DNA from: a virus
DNA length: 32,147 nucleotides
Strand: one strand, 5' to 3'
IMG/VR virus record: IMGVR_UViG_3300037489_000088
Location: 1-32,147 of that record
The position numbers were made by a program, and so were the translations under genes. The notes under the pieces were generated by a model, which saw only the letters and a list, made by a program, of their open reading frames with translations, was not told the origin of the DNA and ran no database searches. How positions within the stretch are numbered: the first letter of the stretch is position 1; every line of letters starts with the position of its first letter. Positions 14,221-23,540 of this stretch are shown here, piece by piece.

Positions 14221-15681
14221 ATGGCATCATTAGGAAGTAAGTTAATTACTAAAGAAATGAGCTGGAATGCAAATATGACAGAGTTAAACCACTTAGGTGC
14301 AGCTCTTATTGCAGAACCAGCAAAATTGATGGGCAAAATGGATCAACTATTTACGTCCCAGAATTATTACTCTGACAACCCTTTATCATCTATGTTGATG
14401 GGGTCAAAAGTTGGAGAGGAGACAATTACCAGTACTGAATGGGAATGGGAATTGAAAGGAGCTAATACGAGACCTCTTGTAATTATAGAGAACGTATTGG
14501 ATACTTCAATTACTAAACCAGGACAATACAATACTACATTCAAAATTAAATTGGATGAGAATTGGTATGTACCAGGTGATGTGTTAACTCCAGGAACATC
14601 TAACAAAAGATATCAAGTACGTGTTACTGATGAAGTTAGACGTAGTGGTGATGGTTACATCTACACTGTACAGTTAATGACTGATAACCCACAAGAATTC
14701 TTACCGTTAGCTTATTTAGCGGCAGGTACTCAATGGGCTAAGTTATTCTCTCAATATGAAGAAGCTGCTGAACAATCTGGTTCTACTCAGTTCTCTTTAC
14801 CTATTGCGTTGAAAAACAAAATGTCTAAGTACAGAAAGAAGTACAAGATTACTGATTACGCTAACCAAGAAGTATTGTCTATGGCAATTCCTGATTCAAA
14901 AGGAAATTACCATGAGTCTTGGATGAAATATGCTGAGGTTGAATACTGGATGCAGTGGTACAGAGAATTAGAAAGAGGTTTCTGGTACTCAAGATCTACT
15001 GATAGAGTTATGGGTGCTACAGGAAGACCTGTAAAATCTGGACCAGGGTTACAAGAGCAATTAGAGGATTCTCATGTACACCACTATACTCACTTAACTG
15101 CAAAGTTAATTGAAGAGTATTTAATGGATATTTTCTATTCAAGAGTTAAACCAGGTGCTGGAAGACGTATCAAAGGTTATACTGGAGAATACGGGATGAT
15201 GATGTTCCACAGAGCTATCCAAGATTGGATGAATAAATCAGGATTCATTAAGAATGTTGAGGTATTTACTAACAAAGTTTCTTCTGATATTCATGAGAAT
15301 TCATTAGGAGCTGGTTACCAATTCACTAGATACTCAATGGCTAATGGTGCTGTACTTGAATTAGTACACAACCCATTATATGATGATAGACAAATTAACT
15401 TTGAGATTGACCCAGTTTCAGGATACCCTGTAGAGTCACAAAGAATTACATTCTTAGACTTCTCTGGAGAGAACTCAAATTCTTCTAACATCAAATTAAT
15501 GAATAAGAAAGATTCTGAATCTTTTGGTTACATTGAAGGTTTAGTAGGTCCTTATGGTCCTAAAAAAGGAGGAACAATGGCACACTCTGGTTCTTATTAT
15601 GAAATGCACGTAGAGAAATCTTGTGGTGTTCATGTTAAGGATATTACTAAGTGTGGAGAATTAATCTTGTCAAGAGGTTAA
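14221..15681 (+). CDS. Major capsid protein
   Basis: A 486-aa protein after the scaffold gene, with the size and position of crAss-like major capsid proteins (HK97 fold expected). It has an N-terminal helical arm (residues 1-60), alternating strand-rich regions (VIIENVLDTSITKPGQYNT) and a glycine-rich C-terminus ending SCGVHVKDITKCGELILSRG. It is followed within 30 bases by a terminator, consistent with high, separately controlled expression. The fold itself cannot be proven from sequence reading, but the neighbourhood leaves little doubt. Confidence 0.88.
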   Translation: MASLGSKLITKEMSWNANMTELNHLGAALIAEPAKLMGKMDQLFTSQNYYSDNPLSSMLMGSKVGEETITSTEWEWELKGANTRPLVIIENVLDTSITKPGQYNTTFKIKLDENWYVPGDVLTPGTSNKRYQVRVTDEVRRSGDGYIYTVQLMTDNPQEFLPLAYLAAGTQWAKLFSQYEEAAEQSGSTQFSLPIALKNKMSKYRKKYKITDYANQEVLSMAIPDSKGNYHESWMKYAEVEYWMQWYRELERGFWYSRSTDRVMGATGRPVKSGPGLQEQLEDSHVHHYTHLTAKLIEEYLMDIFYSRVKPGAGRRIKGYTGEYGMMMFHRAIQDWMNKSGFIKNVEVFTNKVSSDIHENSLGAGYQFTRYSMANGAVLELVHNPLYDDRQINFEIDPVSGYPVESQRITFLDFSGENSNSSNIKLMNKKDSESFGYIEGLVGPYGPKKGGTMAHSGSYYEMHVEKSCGVHVKDITKCGELILSRG

Positions 15682-15699
15682 TCCTAATACAAAATATAG

Positions 15700-15707
15700 T
15701 ATATTTG
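15700..15707 (+). promoter_or_regulatory. Promoter -7 box embedded in a terminator
   Basis: TATATTTG matches TAnnTTTG and its last two bases are part of the left arm of the terminator that follows the capsid gene. The predicted start (about 15713) lies inside that arm. A transcript from here would lack the complete hairpin and escape the terminator to express the gene at 15769. Confidence 0.5.
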
Positions 15708-15738
15708 CATGGGGAGTAAATGCCCCATGCATTTTTTT
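15706..15738 (+). terminator. Rho-independent terminator after the capsid gene
   Basis: TGCATGGGG pairs with CCCCATGCA (15706-15714 with 15723-15731, loop of eight) and is followed by seven T. It should end the scaffold-capsid transcript about 50 bases after the capsid stop codon. Confidence 0.9.
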
Positions 15739-15768
15739 AAAAATTAGAAATAAATACAACAGAAGAGT

Positions 15769-16566
15769 ATGAGCAAAATAGAAGTAAGGCCAATTGATAG
15801 ACATAAGTGGCATGGTAAAACTGGAGAAGATAGCTTCACTAGAGATAAGAAAATTCAAGCCCTTGTAGGTGAGGATATGAAATACCAAACTGGGTTGACT
15901 GAAGAGGACATAGCTTTTTTAACTAAAAGTGGATTTAAAGGGGACTTATCAGACAACTATAATCCGGATGAACCACACCCATATTGGGATAGTAAATCTG
16001 GAGTAGTAAATTTAAAAAATGCAACTGCAATATATGATACTTCAAAACCACTTGACTTAATTAAAGTGGCAATTATGAGAGGATCTAAATTTGTAGCTAA
16101 TTCAACAAAAGAATATGAAGCAGGGGAATTCCCAAATGCCACTCATGTTATTTTTAATGAAGCAGAAGAGGTTGAGATTAAAGCTTCAAGAGTAGCAACT
16201 AGAAATAATGCTATTATTAAAGCGAGTCAAATTTCAACTCAAAGAAAGAAACAAATTATTAACATACTTGCAGGTAAAGACTGTACAGGTAAATCTGATA
16301 AGTATGTAGAAGTAGAGTTATCAAAATTAACTGAAGACAAAGCAAAAGAAGTTTTAAGAATGCTTGAGATTCCAGTTGAGACAACAGAGGCTCATGACTT
16401 TATATTAAAATGTTTGAAGGCAAATATCTTCAAAAAGAAAGGGCACAAGTATTGGTACTATGAGTCTATGCTAGGAGAAGATATGGAAGCTGTGATTAGA
16501 TATGTAAATGATGATGAAAACAATGAGTGGAGACTCAAGTTGGAAGCAAAATTGAACAAAGATTAA
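15769..16566 (+). CDS. Head-associated structural protein (unassigned)
   Basis: A 265-aa protein immediately after the capsid gene and its terminator. The N-terminal 130 residues are mixed. Residues about 140-265 are helical and charged, including a KKQIINILAGKDCTGKSDKY segment that could form a small helical domain. No known motif is seen. In crAss-like phages small head or connector proteins follow the capsid gene, so a head-completion or internal role is likely but not shown. Confidence 0.65.
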   Translation: MSKIEVRPIDRHKWHGKTGEDSFTRDKKIQALVGEDMKYQTGLTEEDIAFLTKSGFKGDLSDNYNPDEPHPYWDSKSGVVNLKNATAIYDTSKPLDLIKVAIMRGSKFVANSTKEYEAGEFPNATHVIFNEAEEVEIKASRVATRNNAIIKASQISTQRKKQIINILAGKDCTGKSDKYVEVELSKLTEDKAKEVLRMLEIPVETTEAHDFILKCLKANIFKKKGHKYWYYESMLGEDMEAVIRYVNDDENNEWRLKLEAKLNKD

Positions 16567-16577
16567 ATTAGATTATT

Positions 16578-17279
16578 ATGACTATTGCGGATATGCATTA
16601 TGATTTTAAACAGAAAATCAACAAAATTGATTCTCAACAATACAGGAATTTAAAGATTCCTGAAATTGATTGGAAATTAAATGAAGGTTATAGACTGTTT
16701 ATAAAGATGGTAGCAGAGCCTCGAATCAAAAACCATATGGGATTTGAAGTTAGTCAAAGAAATATAGATGATATTCGCACACTGGTTGTAAACAGCAACT
16801 GTGTGGCTATCACTAACAATATTGCAACTTTACCAGATAACTATATGCACTTTGTAGGTGCTGAGGTTGTCATGGAAAAAGGCAACTGTACTGAGGTTAG
16901 AGGAAAATTTCATGTTAAACAACATGATGATGAATTTGAACTTAGTCCTTTTGACAAGTCTTCATTTGAATGGAGAACTGTTAATGGGGTATTTTTTGAA
17001 GATGGTGTGAAATTTTCAACAGATGGCACGTTTACCTTAAGCCAGTTTTGCTTAAGCTACATTAGAATTCCGGCATATATCCACAATGCTATAGGGTTTA
17101 ATGCTGCTGGGTATAATATGCCAAATGGAACTTTATTGACAGGTACTCAGGATTGTGAACTCCCTGAGCATACTCATAGAGAAATTGTGGACTTAGCTGT
17201 GTTGATAGCAACAGGTGACTTACAGATTGCGGATTATCAAGTGAAAGCAGCAAAATTAAACATGAATAAATTAAGTTAA
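16578..17279 (+). CDS. Head-tail connector/ring protein (candidate)
   Basis: A 233-aa protein with an N-terminal helical block (KIDSQQYRNLKIPEIDWKLN, then EGYRLFI), a beta-rich middle (residues 70-180) and a C-terminal helix. The pattern of 'IPEIDWKLNEG' followed by a strand-rich insert resembles adaptor proteins that bind beneath the portal in crAss-like phages. It lies 11 bases after the preceding gene and just before a large structural protein. The adaptor role is inferred from pattern and gene order. Confidence 0.6.
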   Translation: MTIADMHYDFKQKINKIDSQQYRNLKIPEIDWKLNEGYRLFIKMVAEPRIKNHMGFEVSQRNIDDIRTLVVNSNCVAITNNIATLPDNYMHFVGAEVVMEKGNCTEVRGKFHVKQHDDEFELSPFDKSSFEWRTVNGVFFEDGVKFSTDGTFTLSQFCLSYIRIPAYIHNAIGFNAAGYNMPNGTLLTGTQDCELPEHTHREIVDLAVLIATGDLQIADYQVKAAKLNMNKLS

Positions 17280-17292
17280 AAAAATCAAAATT

Positions 17293-18510
17293 ATGAGTAT
17301 TAACAATGATGTGAATCAAGTCTTAGTAACTAAAGATAACCAAGAATTGGTTGCTTCAGGTGGGACTTTAGATTCAATTTTACCAGGTCAATTAGGAGTT
17401 TTTGATGCTGACACAAATTTAGCAATCAATGCTACAAACAACTCAAGAAACATTTACTTAGCGGTAGGTGTTAATAGAGCAGGAGGAGCTGTTTCAGATG
17501 ACATTAATAAGTCTGCTGGACAATTGATCCAATTAAGCAAATTACGTTTCTTAAACTTCAGACCTCACACACCAGGAGCTGCAATGGTTATAGAAATCGC
17601 AGGGTACACAGGTGCTTCTGATACTGATTATGCTATTCGCCTAGAATTCAGAAATCAAGAGATTTATAGACGAATTGGTTACAACCAGTTCACACATACT
17701 TACTCTATTAAATTACCTTGTCAAGAATGTGTGTCTTGTGGAGAAGTAGATGCAAATCTTATTACTTCATTAATGGTTGAGGCTATGAATGCAGATGATA
17801 AAGGTTTAATTGTTGCAGAGGCAATTGCTAAAGAGGCTATTACAGCAGCTACGCATGGAACTTCTGTTGATTATGCTATTGGAGATGTAATTTCTGAAGC
17901 TGATTTAGCAGCGATTTCTGTATTTAATGCAGCACAACCAGATTCAAGTACACACTTAGCAACTGGAATTAGAGTTACAACTAATCCAACAGCAGTGAAT
18001 AGCTATTGTGCTATTAACTTGAAATACTACTGGCCTAGACAAACAAATGTACTTGCTTCTTTAGTTGAGGGATTTGATTGTTCTGGAACTGTTACTGTTG
18101 TAAATGAGACAGTATTTGAAGAAGGTAGTGGTTATGACTTGAAAGAGTTAGAATACAAAGCTGGTGGTTGGAATGGAAAATCTGGACCATACAGAAAAAG
18201 TTCTGTTTATGGGTTAGCTTCAAACGATATCGAGTACTTTGCAGATGCTGCAGTTAAGTATGATAAGTTTGCATTAACTTATGACCAAGAATCTGTTGCT
18301 GGATGGGCTGATAACAGAAATCATTTAGCTACTATTGTAGGTATTCCTGCTGTTGATACAGTGACAAGAGATGCTTTTGCACTAGTGTTAGATAGTGTTA
18401 TGCCAGGAGGTTTTGACCCAATTGCGGATGATGTTGCTTTAGCAAATGTTGATCCAACTGTTGAAGAGCCAATTAACGCATTAACTCCAGAAACGGATGG
18501 TGATGCCTAA
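17293..18510 (+). CDS. Virion structural protein (auxiliary capsid or decoration candidate)
   Basis: A 405-aa protein rich in G, A, T, N and short beta strands, with few charged helices. It contains a CQECVSCGE pair of CxxC-like cysteines near residues 139-145. The composition is that of a surface-exposed virion protein. Its place a few genes after the major capsid gene matches the auxiliary capsid or decoration proteins of crAss-like phages. Without structure or comparison it could also be a tail protein. Confidence 0.6.
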   Translation: MSINNDVNQVLVTKDNQELVASGGTLDSILPGQLGVFDADTNLAINATNNSRNIYLAVGVNRAGGAVSDDINKSAGQLIQLSKLRFLNFRPHTPGAAMVIEIAGYTGASDTDYAIRLEFRNQEIYRRIGYNQFTHTYSIKLPCQECVSCGEVDANLITSLMVEAMNADDKGLIVAEAIAKEAITAATHGTSVDYAIGDVISEADLAAISVFNAAQPDSSTHLATGIRVTTNPTAVNSYCAINLKYYWPRQTNVLASLVEGFDCSGTVTVVNETVFEEGSGYDLKELEYKAGGWNGKSGPYRKSSVYGLASNDIEYFADAAVKYDKFALTYDQESVAGWADNRNHLATIVGIPAVDTVTRDAFALVLDSVMPGGFDPIADDVALANVDPTVEEPINALTPETDGDA

Positions 18511-18538
18511 TAATTAATAGACAAAATAACTTTACAAT

Positions 18539-19147
18539 ATGGTTTTAATTAACAAGTTATGTATAAGTGAATTGTCTGATAAAATTGAGGTGGAGGTGAC
18601 TGCTGAAGTAGGTAGCACCTTCACTAAAGTTTTACTTTGGAACAGTTCAACTTATCAAGACCCGGCTCAAGCTATTGATGTAAGCCATTTGCTTACAGCA
18701 ACTTCAGAGGTGGAGACCTTTGATATCCCAGCTTCTGACCTTGGGGTTATTAACATTTTAGGTTTATGGTTTGTAGAATTTACTACTAATGAAGTAGTGG
18801 AGGAAACTGATTGTTGCCAAGATAATGTTAGATTAGGTATGGTTTCTAATTTTACAAATTATTTAGAATGTATTTTAAATGGGTTGCTAAGAATGGAAAT
18901 TGAAGGTTGTGGTCCAAAATTAAAATACTGTGATGAATGCAGTAATTATGATCCAGTGTTAGCTTCTACTTTATTACAAACTCTTTTCTCTTTAATAAAC
19001 TTTGGTTATATTGAAGATGCTTTAAGTGTTATAGAGAAATTAGATGAGATGTGTGAGATATGTAATACTTGCCCTGATTATGGAACTTCTGTATTATTAA
19101 GTGGTGGAGGGCATGGTGTATTTAATAATGTATTAAAACAATATTAA
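18539..19147 (+). CDS. Cysteine-rich virion protein (unassigned)
   Basis: A 202-aa protein. The first 90 residues are beta-rich (EVEVTAEVGSTFTKVLLW). The second half is helical with cysteines in groups: CC near 94-95, C near 112 and 125, CDEC near 131-134 and CEICNTC near 172-178. The last part is glycine-rich (LSGGGHGVFNN). The pattern suggests metal binding or disulfides. A 7-of-8 match to the -7 box (TAACTTTA, 18527-18534) lies just upstream. Its place between a capsid-type protein and the fibres points to a head or tail accessory role. Confidence 0.6.
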   Translation: MVLINKLCISELSDKIEVEVTAEVGSTFTKVLLWNSSTYQDPAQAIDVSHLLTATSEVETFDIPASDLGVINILGLWFVEFTTNEVVEETDCCQDNVRLGMVSNFTNYLECILNGLLRMEIEGCGPKLKYCDECSNYDPVLASTLLQTLFSLINFGYIEDALSVIEKLDEMCEICNTCPDYGTSVLLSGGGHGVFNNVLKQY

Positions 19148-19148
19148 T

Positions 19149-19442
19149 ATGGCTCAATTAACCACAGACAAAAAAATATTATTTGGTAGTACAATAGCAC
19201 TGCTAGATAAAATAAAAATATTAGGTGATACTGCAAATAGTTCACCATTAGCTTTATTAAATACTTTATTACTAGCTCAAAACTATGCTATAGCACAATA
19301 TGAGAATGGTAATGATGATTATTATAATAAAGTAATAAAATTAAAAAAATTAATAAAAGACTTGAAGAGTCAATGTGTTGAAATCTGCAATTTTAAAGAG
19401 AGATATGTGGCACCAGAAATTTGTACAGTAGATACACCATAA
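19149..19442 (+). CDS. Small helical protein
   Basis: A 97-aa protein, mostly helical and leucine-rich (residues 10-50), with a basic middle (KVIKLKKLIKDLKSQ) and two cysteines near the C-terminus. It starts one base after the preceding stop and is followed by a promoter. No family is recognised; it may be a chaperone or assembly partner for the neighbouring virion proteins. Confidence 0.6.
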   Translation: MAQLTTDKKILFGSTIALLDKIKILGDTANSSPLALLNTLLLAQNYAIAQYENGNDDYYNKVIKLKKLIKDLKSQCVEICNFKERYVAPEICTVDTP

Positions 19443-19457
19443 AGAAAATTTTAATTG

Positions 19458-19465
19458 TATATTTG
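19458..19465 (+). promoter_or_regulatory. Promoter -7 box before the fibre genes
   Basis: TATATTTG (followed by CAT, as in the box after the capsid gene) lies 33 bases before the ATG at 19498, giving a leader of about 25-28 nt. No TTG element is seen at the usual distance. It would start a fibre-specific transcript. Confidence 0.55.
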
Positions 19466-19497
19466 CATAATAACTATTTAAGTTAAAAAATAAGTTT

Positions 19498-20601
19498 ATG
19501 AGTGTACATGATTTAACAATTATACAACAAAATATAACTGACTTGTATCAACAAGTTAATTGTATAAAAAATGGAGACTGCTGTGGAGGTGGTGATGATA
19601 CTACTTTATATGATAGAGATGGTATTATTGAAACAACACGTATTGCACAAATAACAGATACTTTTGAGTATGCAGATTTAAACACAACCAATATTATACA
19701 TACTTTTGATAACAATGGTAATATTTGGTTTTCACAAAATCAATATAGTGTTGGTGTAGGTATAGATAAAACTGACCCCTTACTAGCTAAGTTTCATATT
19801 AAATCTGTAGGAGCTACGATAGCTACCAAAGCGATTCATATCCAAAATAGTAGTGATAGTGTAATACTTACTCAAAATGATGCAGGAGAGTTTTCTGTTA
19901 CTTCTAACAGTTCAGGAAGCTTTGGTCATAGGTTATACTCTTTTGGGAGTACCGTAATTGGATCTTATGTACTAAATTCTACAGATGTAGCTCAAAATAC
20001 ATACGCTTTCCTTGCAAGTAATAATTCACCTAATGCACCTTATAGTGCAAGTATTGTTGCAGAAATAGGAAATGCTCTTGTGGGGAGTGTAGGAGTTTTT
20101 GGAGGAGTGCCTACTGGACTTAATGATGGTTATTATGGAAATTTAGGAGAGTCTTACCAAGCTGGTGTAAAAGGTAATAGTTATCCTAGTGGCCTTTTAA
20201 CATTAGATAACTATTTTGGAGGATATTTCACAGCAGGTAAATTAGGGTCTTTCAATGACAATGATATTACTAGGTTGGTAGGTACTTATGGAGAAGCTTC
20301 AAGTAGAGCAAATGCTACTACAGTTATAACTGCTATTGGAGGATTATTCAGAACAATAGATAATACTCCAGCAGGGCCAGGTAACAATATCCACATGGCT
20401 ATCAATGTACCAGTAACAGAAAATGAAGGTAATGTAGTTTTTGGATCAGATACACCTACAGTAAATAAATCAATGCTTGAAGTTACAGGATTTATTGAAG
20501 CAGTTGGTGCAGGAAGTACTTTTGTATTAGAAAACGCTTCTGGAACAAGAGTTAAATTTGTAGTAGATGCTTCAAATAATATAACAGCAGTAAACGTTTA
20601 A
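19498..20601 (+). CDS. Fibre/appendage protein
   Basis: A 367-aa protein. The first 35 residues form a helix likely to join a trimer (LTIIQQNITDLYQQVN) followed by CIKNGDCCGGGDD. The bulk is beta-rich with N, T, G and S, as in trimeric phage fibres. The last about 45 residues (MLEVTGFIEAVG through a GTRVKFVVD segment) share a pattern with the end of the fibre at 22014-23531, pointing to a common C-terminal module. It probably attaches to the head or tail and contacts the host surface. Confidence 0.7.
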   Translation: MSVHDLTIIQQNITDLYQQVNCIKNGDCCGGGDDTTLYDRDGIIETTRIAQITDTFEYADLNTTNIIHTFDNNGNIWFSQNQYSVGVGIDKTDPLLAKFHIKSVGATIATKAIHIQNSSDSVILTQNDAGEFSVTSNSSGSFGHRLYSFGSTVIGSYVLNSTDVAQNTYAFLASNNSPNAPYSASIVAEIGNALVGSVGVFGGVPTGLNDGYYGNLGESYQAGVKGNSYPSGLLTLDNYFGGYFTAGKLGSFNDNDITRLVGTYGEASSRANATTVITAIGGLFRTIDNTPAGPGNNIHMAINVPVTENEGNVVFGSDTPTVNKSMLEVTGFIEAVGAGSTFVLENASGTRVKFVVDASNNITAVNV

Positions 20602-20611
20602 AAAAATTAAT

Positions 20612-22012
20612 ATGACAGATATAAGAAAAGATGTAAGTAAGCTATCATCACAAATGAAAAACATATGCTGTACGTTAGCAGATTTGGCAGGTAGTGGATC
20701 TACAGCTAATTTAGCTACAGAGGCAACATTAGTATCAGTGCTTGCCGCTATTAATAATAGTAACCAAGATTTAGAGATTATCTTGGTAAGAGATGGTAAT
20801 GGAAACATTATTCAACAAATTACAGAGTTAGTTACCGGCACAGTAACGTATAAAGATGTTAATGGAGTAGTTATTGCTACACCAACAGCTCCTTTAGAAT
20901 ATCAAGATGCTTCTGCAGTACTTAATTTAATATTAGCTGAGATGCTAACATTAAATACTACAGACTTTGCAACGGAGACTACTCTTTCTTCTTTACTACT
21001 TAGCAGTAATTTAGGTGCAACAGAAGTTACTTTAGCAGCATTACTTACAGCTTTTAATGCTGAGGATTTTGCAACTGAGACAACTTTAGCATTATTAGAA
21101 GGTAAAGACTTTGCAACAGAGAGTACACTATCAGCATTAGCAGCAACTGATTTTGCTACAGAAACTACATTAGCTAGTCTCTTAGCAATAGACTTCGCAA
21201 CAGAGACTACGTTAGCATTAGCTAATTCTAATATAGTATTAGGTAATATCACTTTAAATAGTTTACTTACAGCCTTCAACAATGAAGACTTTGCAACTGA
21301 GACTACTTTAGCGGATCTAAACACTAAGCTTAATACACTAGGTCAGAAAGCTTCAGCAGCTTCAGCACCTGTAGTTTTATCTACAGAACAAGAGGTTATA
21401 CTGAATGCAATTAAAACAGCTGTAGAAGCTATTGATTTAGATGCAGATGGATTAGCTCAAGAAGCTACACTAACAGCTACTAATGTTCTTTTAACAGCAA
21501 TTGATTCAGTATTAGATACAATAAAAGTTGATACATCAAACTTAGATGTGGCTTTATCGACTAGAGCAACAGAAGCAACTCTTTTACTATCTAAAGGAGT
21601 ATTAGATAATATTAAACTAGATACTGCAAACTTAGATGTAGCATTAAGCACAAGAGCTACTGAAGCTACTGTACTTGCAACAAATGTGTTACTTACTACA
21701 ATTGATGGTGTACTAGATAATATTTTATTAGGCACTACAGCCATAGCAGTTGATACAAGTACACTAGCAACACCAGTTACAGGGTTAGCTACAAGTTTAA
21801 CTAGGGTGACAGTAGCTGGAGCAGCAACAGTAGCTGCAGGTAAGAGAAGAGCTTCTTTCTTTAATGCAGGTAATTCAGATTCAACAGTTGCAGGAGGAAC
21901 TTTAGAAAGAGGTGAGACAATTACATTCAGTGCTGATGGATTAAGAGACACTTTAGCTGCTATAGCATACAATTCTTTAACAAGTGAACTAGTAATAACA
22001 ACAGTAGGATAA
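20612..22012 (+). CDS. Repeat-containing fibre protein
   Basis: A 466-aa protein with an N-terminal helix (KDVSKLSSQMKNIC), a short beta region and then a long repeat shaft. Six copies of D-F-A-T-E-(T/S)-T-L begin at residues 118, 152, 166, 180, 194 and 226, several exactly 14 apart, i.e. two heptads, as in trimeric coiled coils. A second repeat (NLDVALSTRATEAT) occurs twice about 30 residues apart near 305-350. The C-terminal about 75 residues form a compact beta domain (FFNAGNSDSTVAGGTLERGE) seen as a tip in phage virion fibres. Likely a thin trimeric fibre of head or tail. Confidence 0.75.
   Translation: MTDIRKDVSKLSSQMKNICCTLADLAGSGSTANLATEATLVSVLAAINNSNQDLEIILVRDGNGNIIQQITELVTGTVTYKDVNGVVIATPTAPLEYQDASAVLNLILAEMLTLNTTDFATETTLSSLLLSSNLGATEVTLAALLTAFNAEDFATETTLALLEGKDFATESTLSALAATDFATETTLASLLAIDFATETTLALANSNIVLGNITLNSLLTAFNNEDFATETTLADLNTKLNTLGQKASAASAPVVLSTEQEVILNAIKTAVEAIDLDADGLAQEATLTATNVLLTAIDSVLDTIKVDTSNLDVALSTRATEATLLLSKGVLDNIKLDTANLDVALSTRATEATVLATNVLLTTIDGVLDNILLGTTAIAVDTSTLATPVTGLATSLTRVTVAGAATVAAGKRRASFFNAGNSDSTVAGGTLERGETITFSADGLRDTLAAIAYNSLTSELVITTVG
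20963..21310 (+). repeat. Six imperfect copies encoding DFATETTL
   Basis: The unit is about 24 bases (GACTTTGCAACnGAGACTAC type) with a 42-base period in the central four copies (starting at 21065, 21107, 21149 and 21191) and wider spacing at the ends (20963, 21287). Most differences are silent third-base changes, so the protein repeat is kept under selection. It lies wholly inside the fibre gene. Confidence 0.85.
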
Positions 22013-22013
22013 T

Positions 22014-23531
22014 ATGGATATTTCAAGACTTTTACCCAAAGATCAATATGATGCAGCTATTGGAGCCGCATCACCAACTTTAGTAAACCCATTTGCTACT
22101 ATAGCAGATTTACCTACTCCAACTGGGGATGGAATTTATACTGGAAATGGCTTAGTGCCTAATAATACAGTAGCTTCTTTAGCTAATGTTTTTAGTATTG
22201 GTACAAGTTTATTCAAACTTACAGATAGTACTAATAGAGTTGATTTAGCAACTCTTGGAGGTATTACAAGGATGGGTACTGCTAACAACTACCTAGAACA
22301 GAATACACAAATAACAACTCAATTTTCAAGTACAGCAAGTTACACAGGTTTTCATGCTAATAGAAATGGGAATGGTATTAGAATGGTGTCTGGTTCTACA
22401 AATAGATCACACATAGAGTCTACTGGGAGTATGTTTTTTCATACTGGATGGGGTAATAACCCAACAACAAGTCCTACAGCTGCTCCAGTAATGGTTATTG
22501 GAGTGTCCAAAGGAGTAGGTATTGGCTTAGGTTATGGAGGAGCAAATGAGAATCCTGTAGAAAGTTTAAAAGTTAGAGGTAAAGGTAACACTACTGCGAC
22601 TACTCTAATGAGGTTAGAAAGCGTAAGTGCTGTAACAAGGTTGGTTGTTTTAGATAACGGAGATACTGCTATAGGTTACACAACACCTTCTGCCAATACA
22701 AAATTTTCTGTAAGATCATCTGATGATATTATTACAGACTTCCAAAATTCAACTGGGGGGAGTGTAATGAAAACTAGAGACAGTGGTTTAGTACAAATTG
22801 GTACTAATGCAACAGCAAGTGTTTATAATTTAGTTTCAGAAAGAAGCACTTCTGACAACACTATTCATCAACATGCTAGATTTTTGCACAGATTTACTCC
22901 TACAGTAAATGGTACAGGTAGGACAACAACTCTAAATACGACAGCATATAAGCAAGGGAATTTCAACTCTTTTTATAATGTAGGTATATATGCTACTGCT
23001 AGAGCATGGAGTGGAAATGGTAACGTTACTAATCAATATGCAGGAGAATTTGCAAATACTCAAAATAGTACAGGTACAATAAGCAGAAACTTTTCAATTA
23101 ATTCTTTAATGACTGCTACTAGTGGTACTGTAACTCACCATGGGGGATTACAAATTCAGACAAATGCTTTAAATGGTACTGCTGTTGTAACTAACATGTA
23201 TGGTATTTGGTTAAATGCTCCTTCTAATACAGGAGGTACGGTAGGAACAACTTATGGTATTAAGCTAGAGGCTAATGATTTAGGTACAAATAATTGGGGG
23301 ATTTATCAAAATTCAACTGTAGCCAATAACTACTTTGGAGGTATCACCTCAATAGGAAGTTCTAGTATTAGTGGAACAGCTAAATTACAAGTTACTGGAG
23401 ATATAGAAGTCTTTGGAGTAAATAATGGAATCATATTAGAGGATAGTTTAGGTTCTGGAAATAGATGTATTGTCTATGTAAAAGAATTAACTCCTGGATT
23501 ATTCACATTGCATACAAATCCATTACCTTAA
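22014..23531 (+). CDS. Tail-fibre-like protein
   Basis: A 505-aa protein one base after the previous stop. The start (LLPKDQYDAAIGAASPTLVN then PFATIADL) is a type of N-terminal anchor often seen in phage appendages, followed by a beta-helix-like shaft rich in G, N, T and S (residues 60-440) and a C-terminal module (LQVTGDIEVFGVNNGIILED) that parallels the end of the 19498 fibre. Host-receptor contact is the expected role. No enzyme motif is visible. Confidence 0.7.
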   Translation: MDISRLLPKDQYDAAIGAASPTLVNPFATIADLPTPTGDGIYTGNGLVPNNTVASLANVFSIGTSLFKLTDSTNRVDLATLGGITRMGTANNYLEQNTQITTQFSSTASYTGFHANRNGNGIRMVSGSTNRSHIESTGSMFFHTGWGNNPTTSPTAAPVMVIGVSKGVGIGLGYGGANENPVESLKVRGKGNTTATTLMRLESVSAVTRLVVLDNGDTAIGYTTPSANTKFSVRSSDDIITDFQNSTGGSVMKTRDSGLVQIGTNATASVYNLVSERSTSDNTIHQHARFLHRFTPTVNGTGRTTTLNTTAYKQGNFNSFYNVGIYATARAWSGNGNVTNQYAGEFANTQNSTGTISRNFSINSLMTATSGTVTHHGGLQIQTNALNGTAVVTNMYGIWLNAPSNTGGTVGTTYGIKLEANDLGTNNWGIYQNSTVANNYFGGITSIGSSSISGTAKLQVTGDIEVFGVNNGIILEDSLGSGNRCIVYVKELTPGLFTLHTNPLP

Positions 23532-23540
23532 AATAAATAA

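Noticed and set aside
20963-21310. Possible CRISPR-like array because of regular repeats
   Set aside because: The 42-base period is in frame, the repeats are imperfect with silent changes, and they encode a clear protein repeat.
20902-22026. Two minus-strand ORFs rich in SVAKS and VASVA repeats
   Set aside because: They mirror the repeat region of the fibre gene 20612-22012; the repeats explain the open frames.
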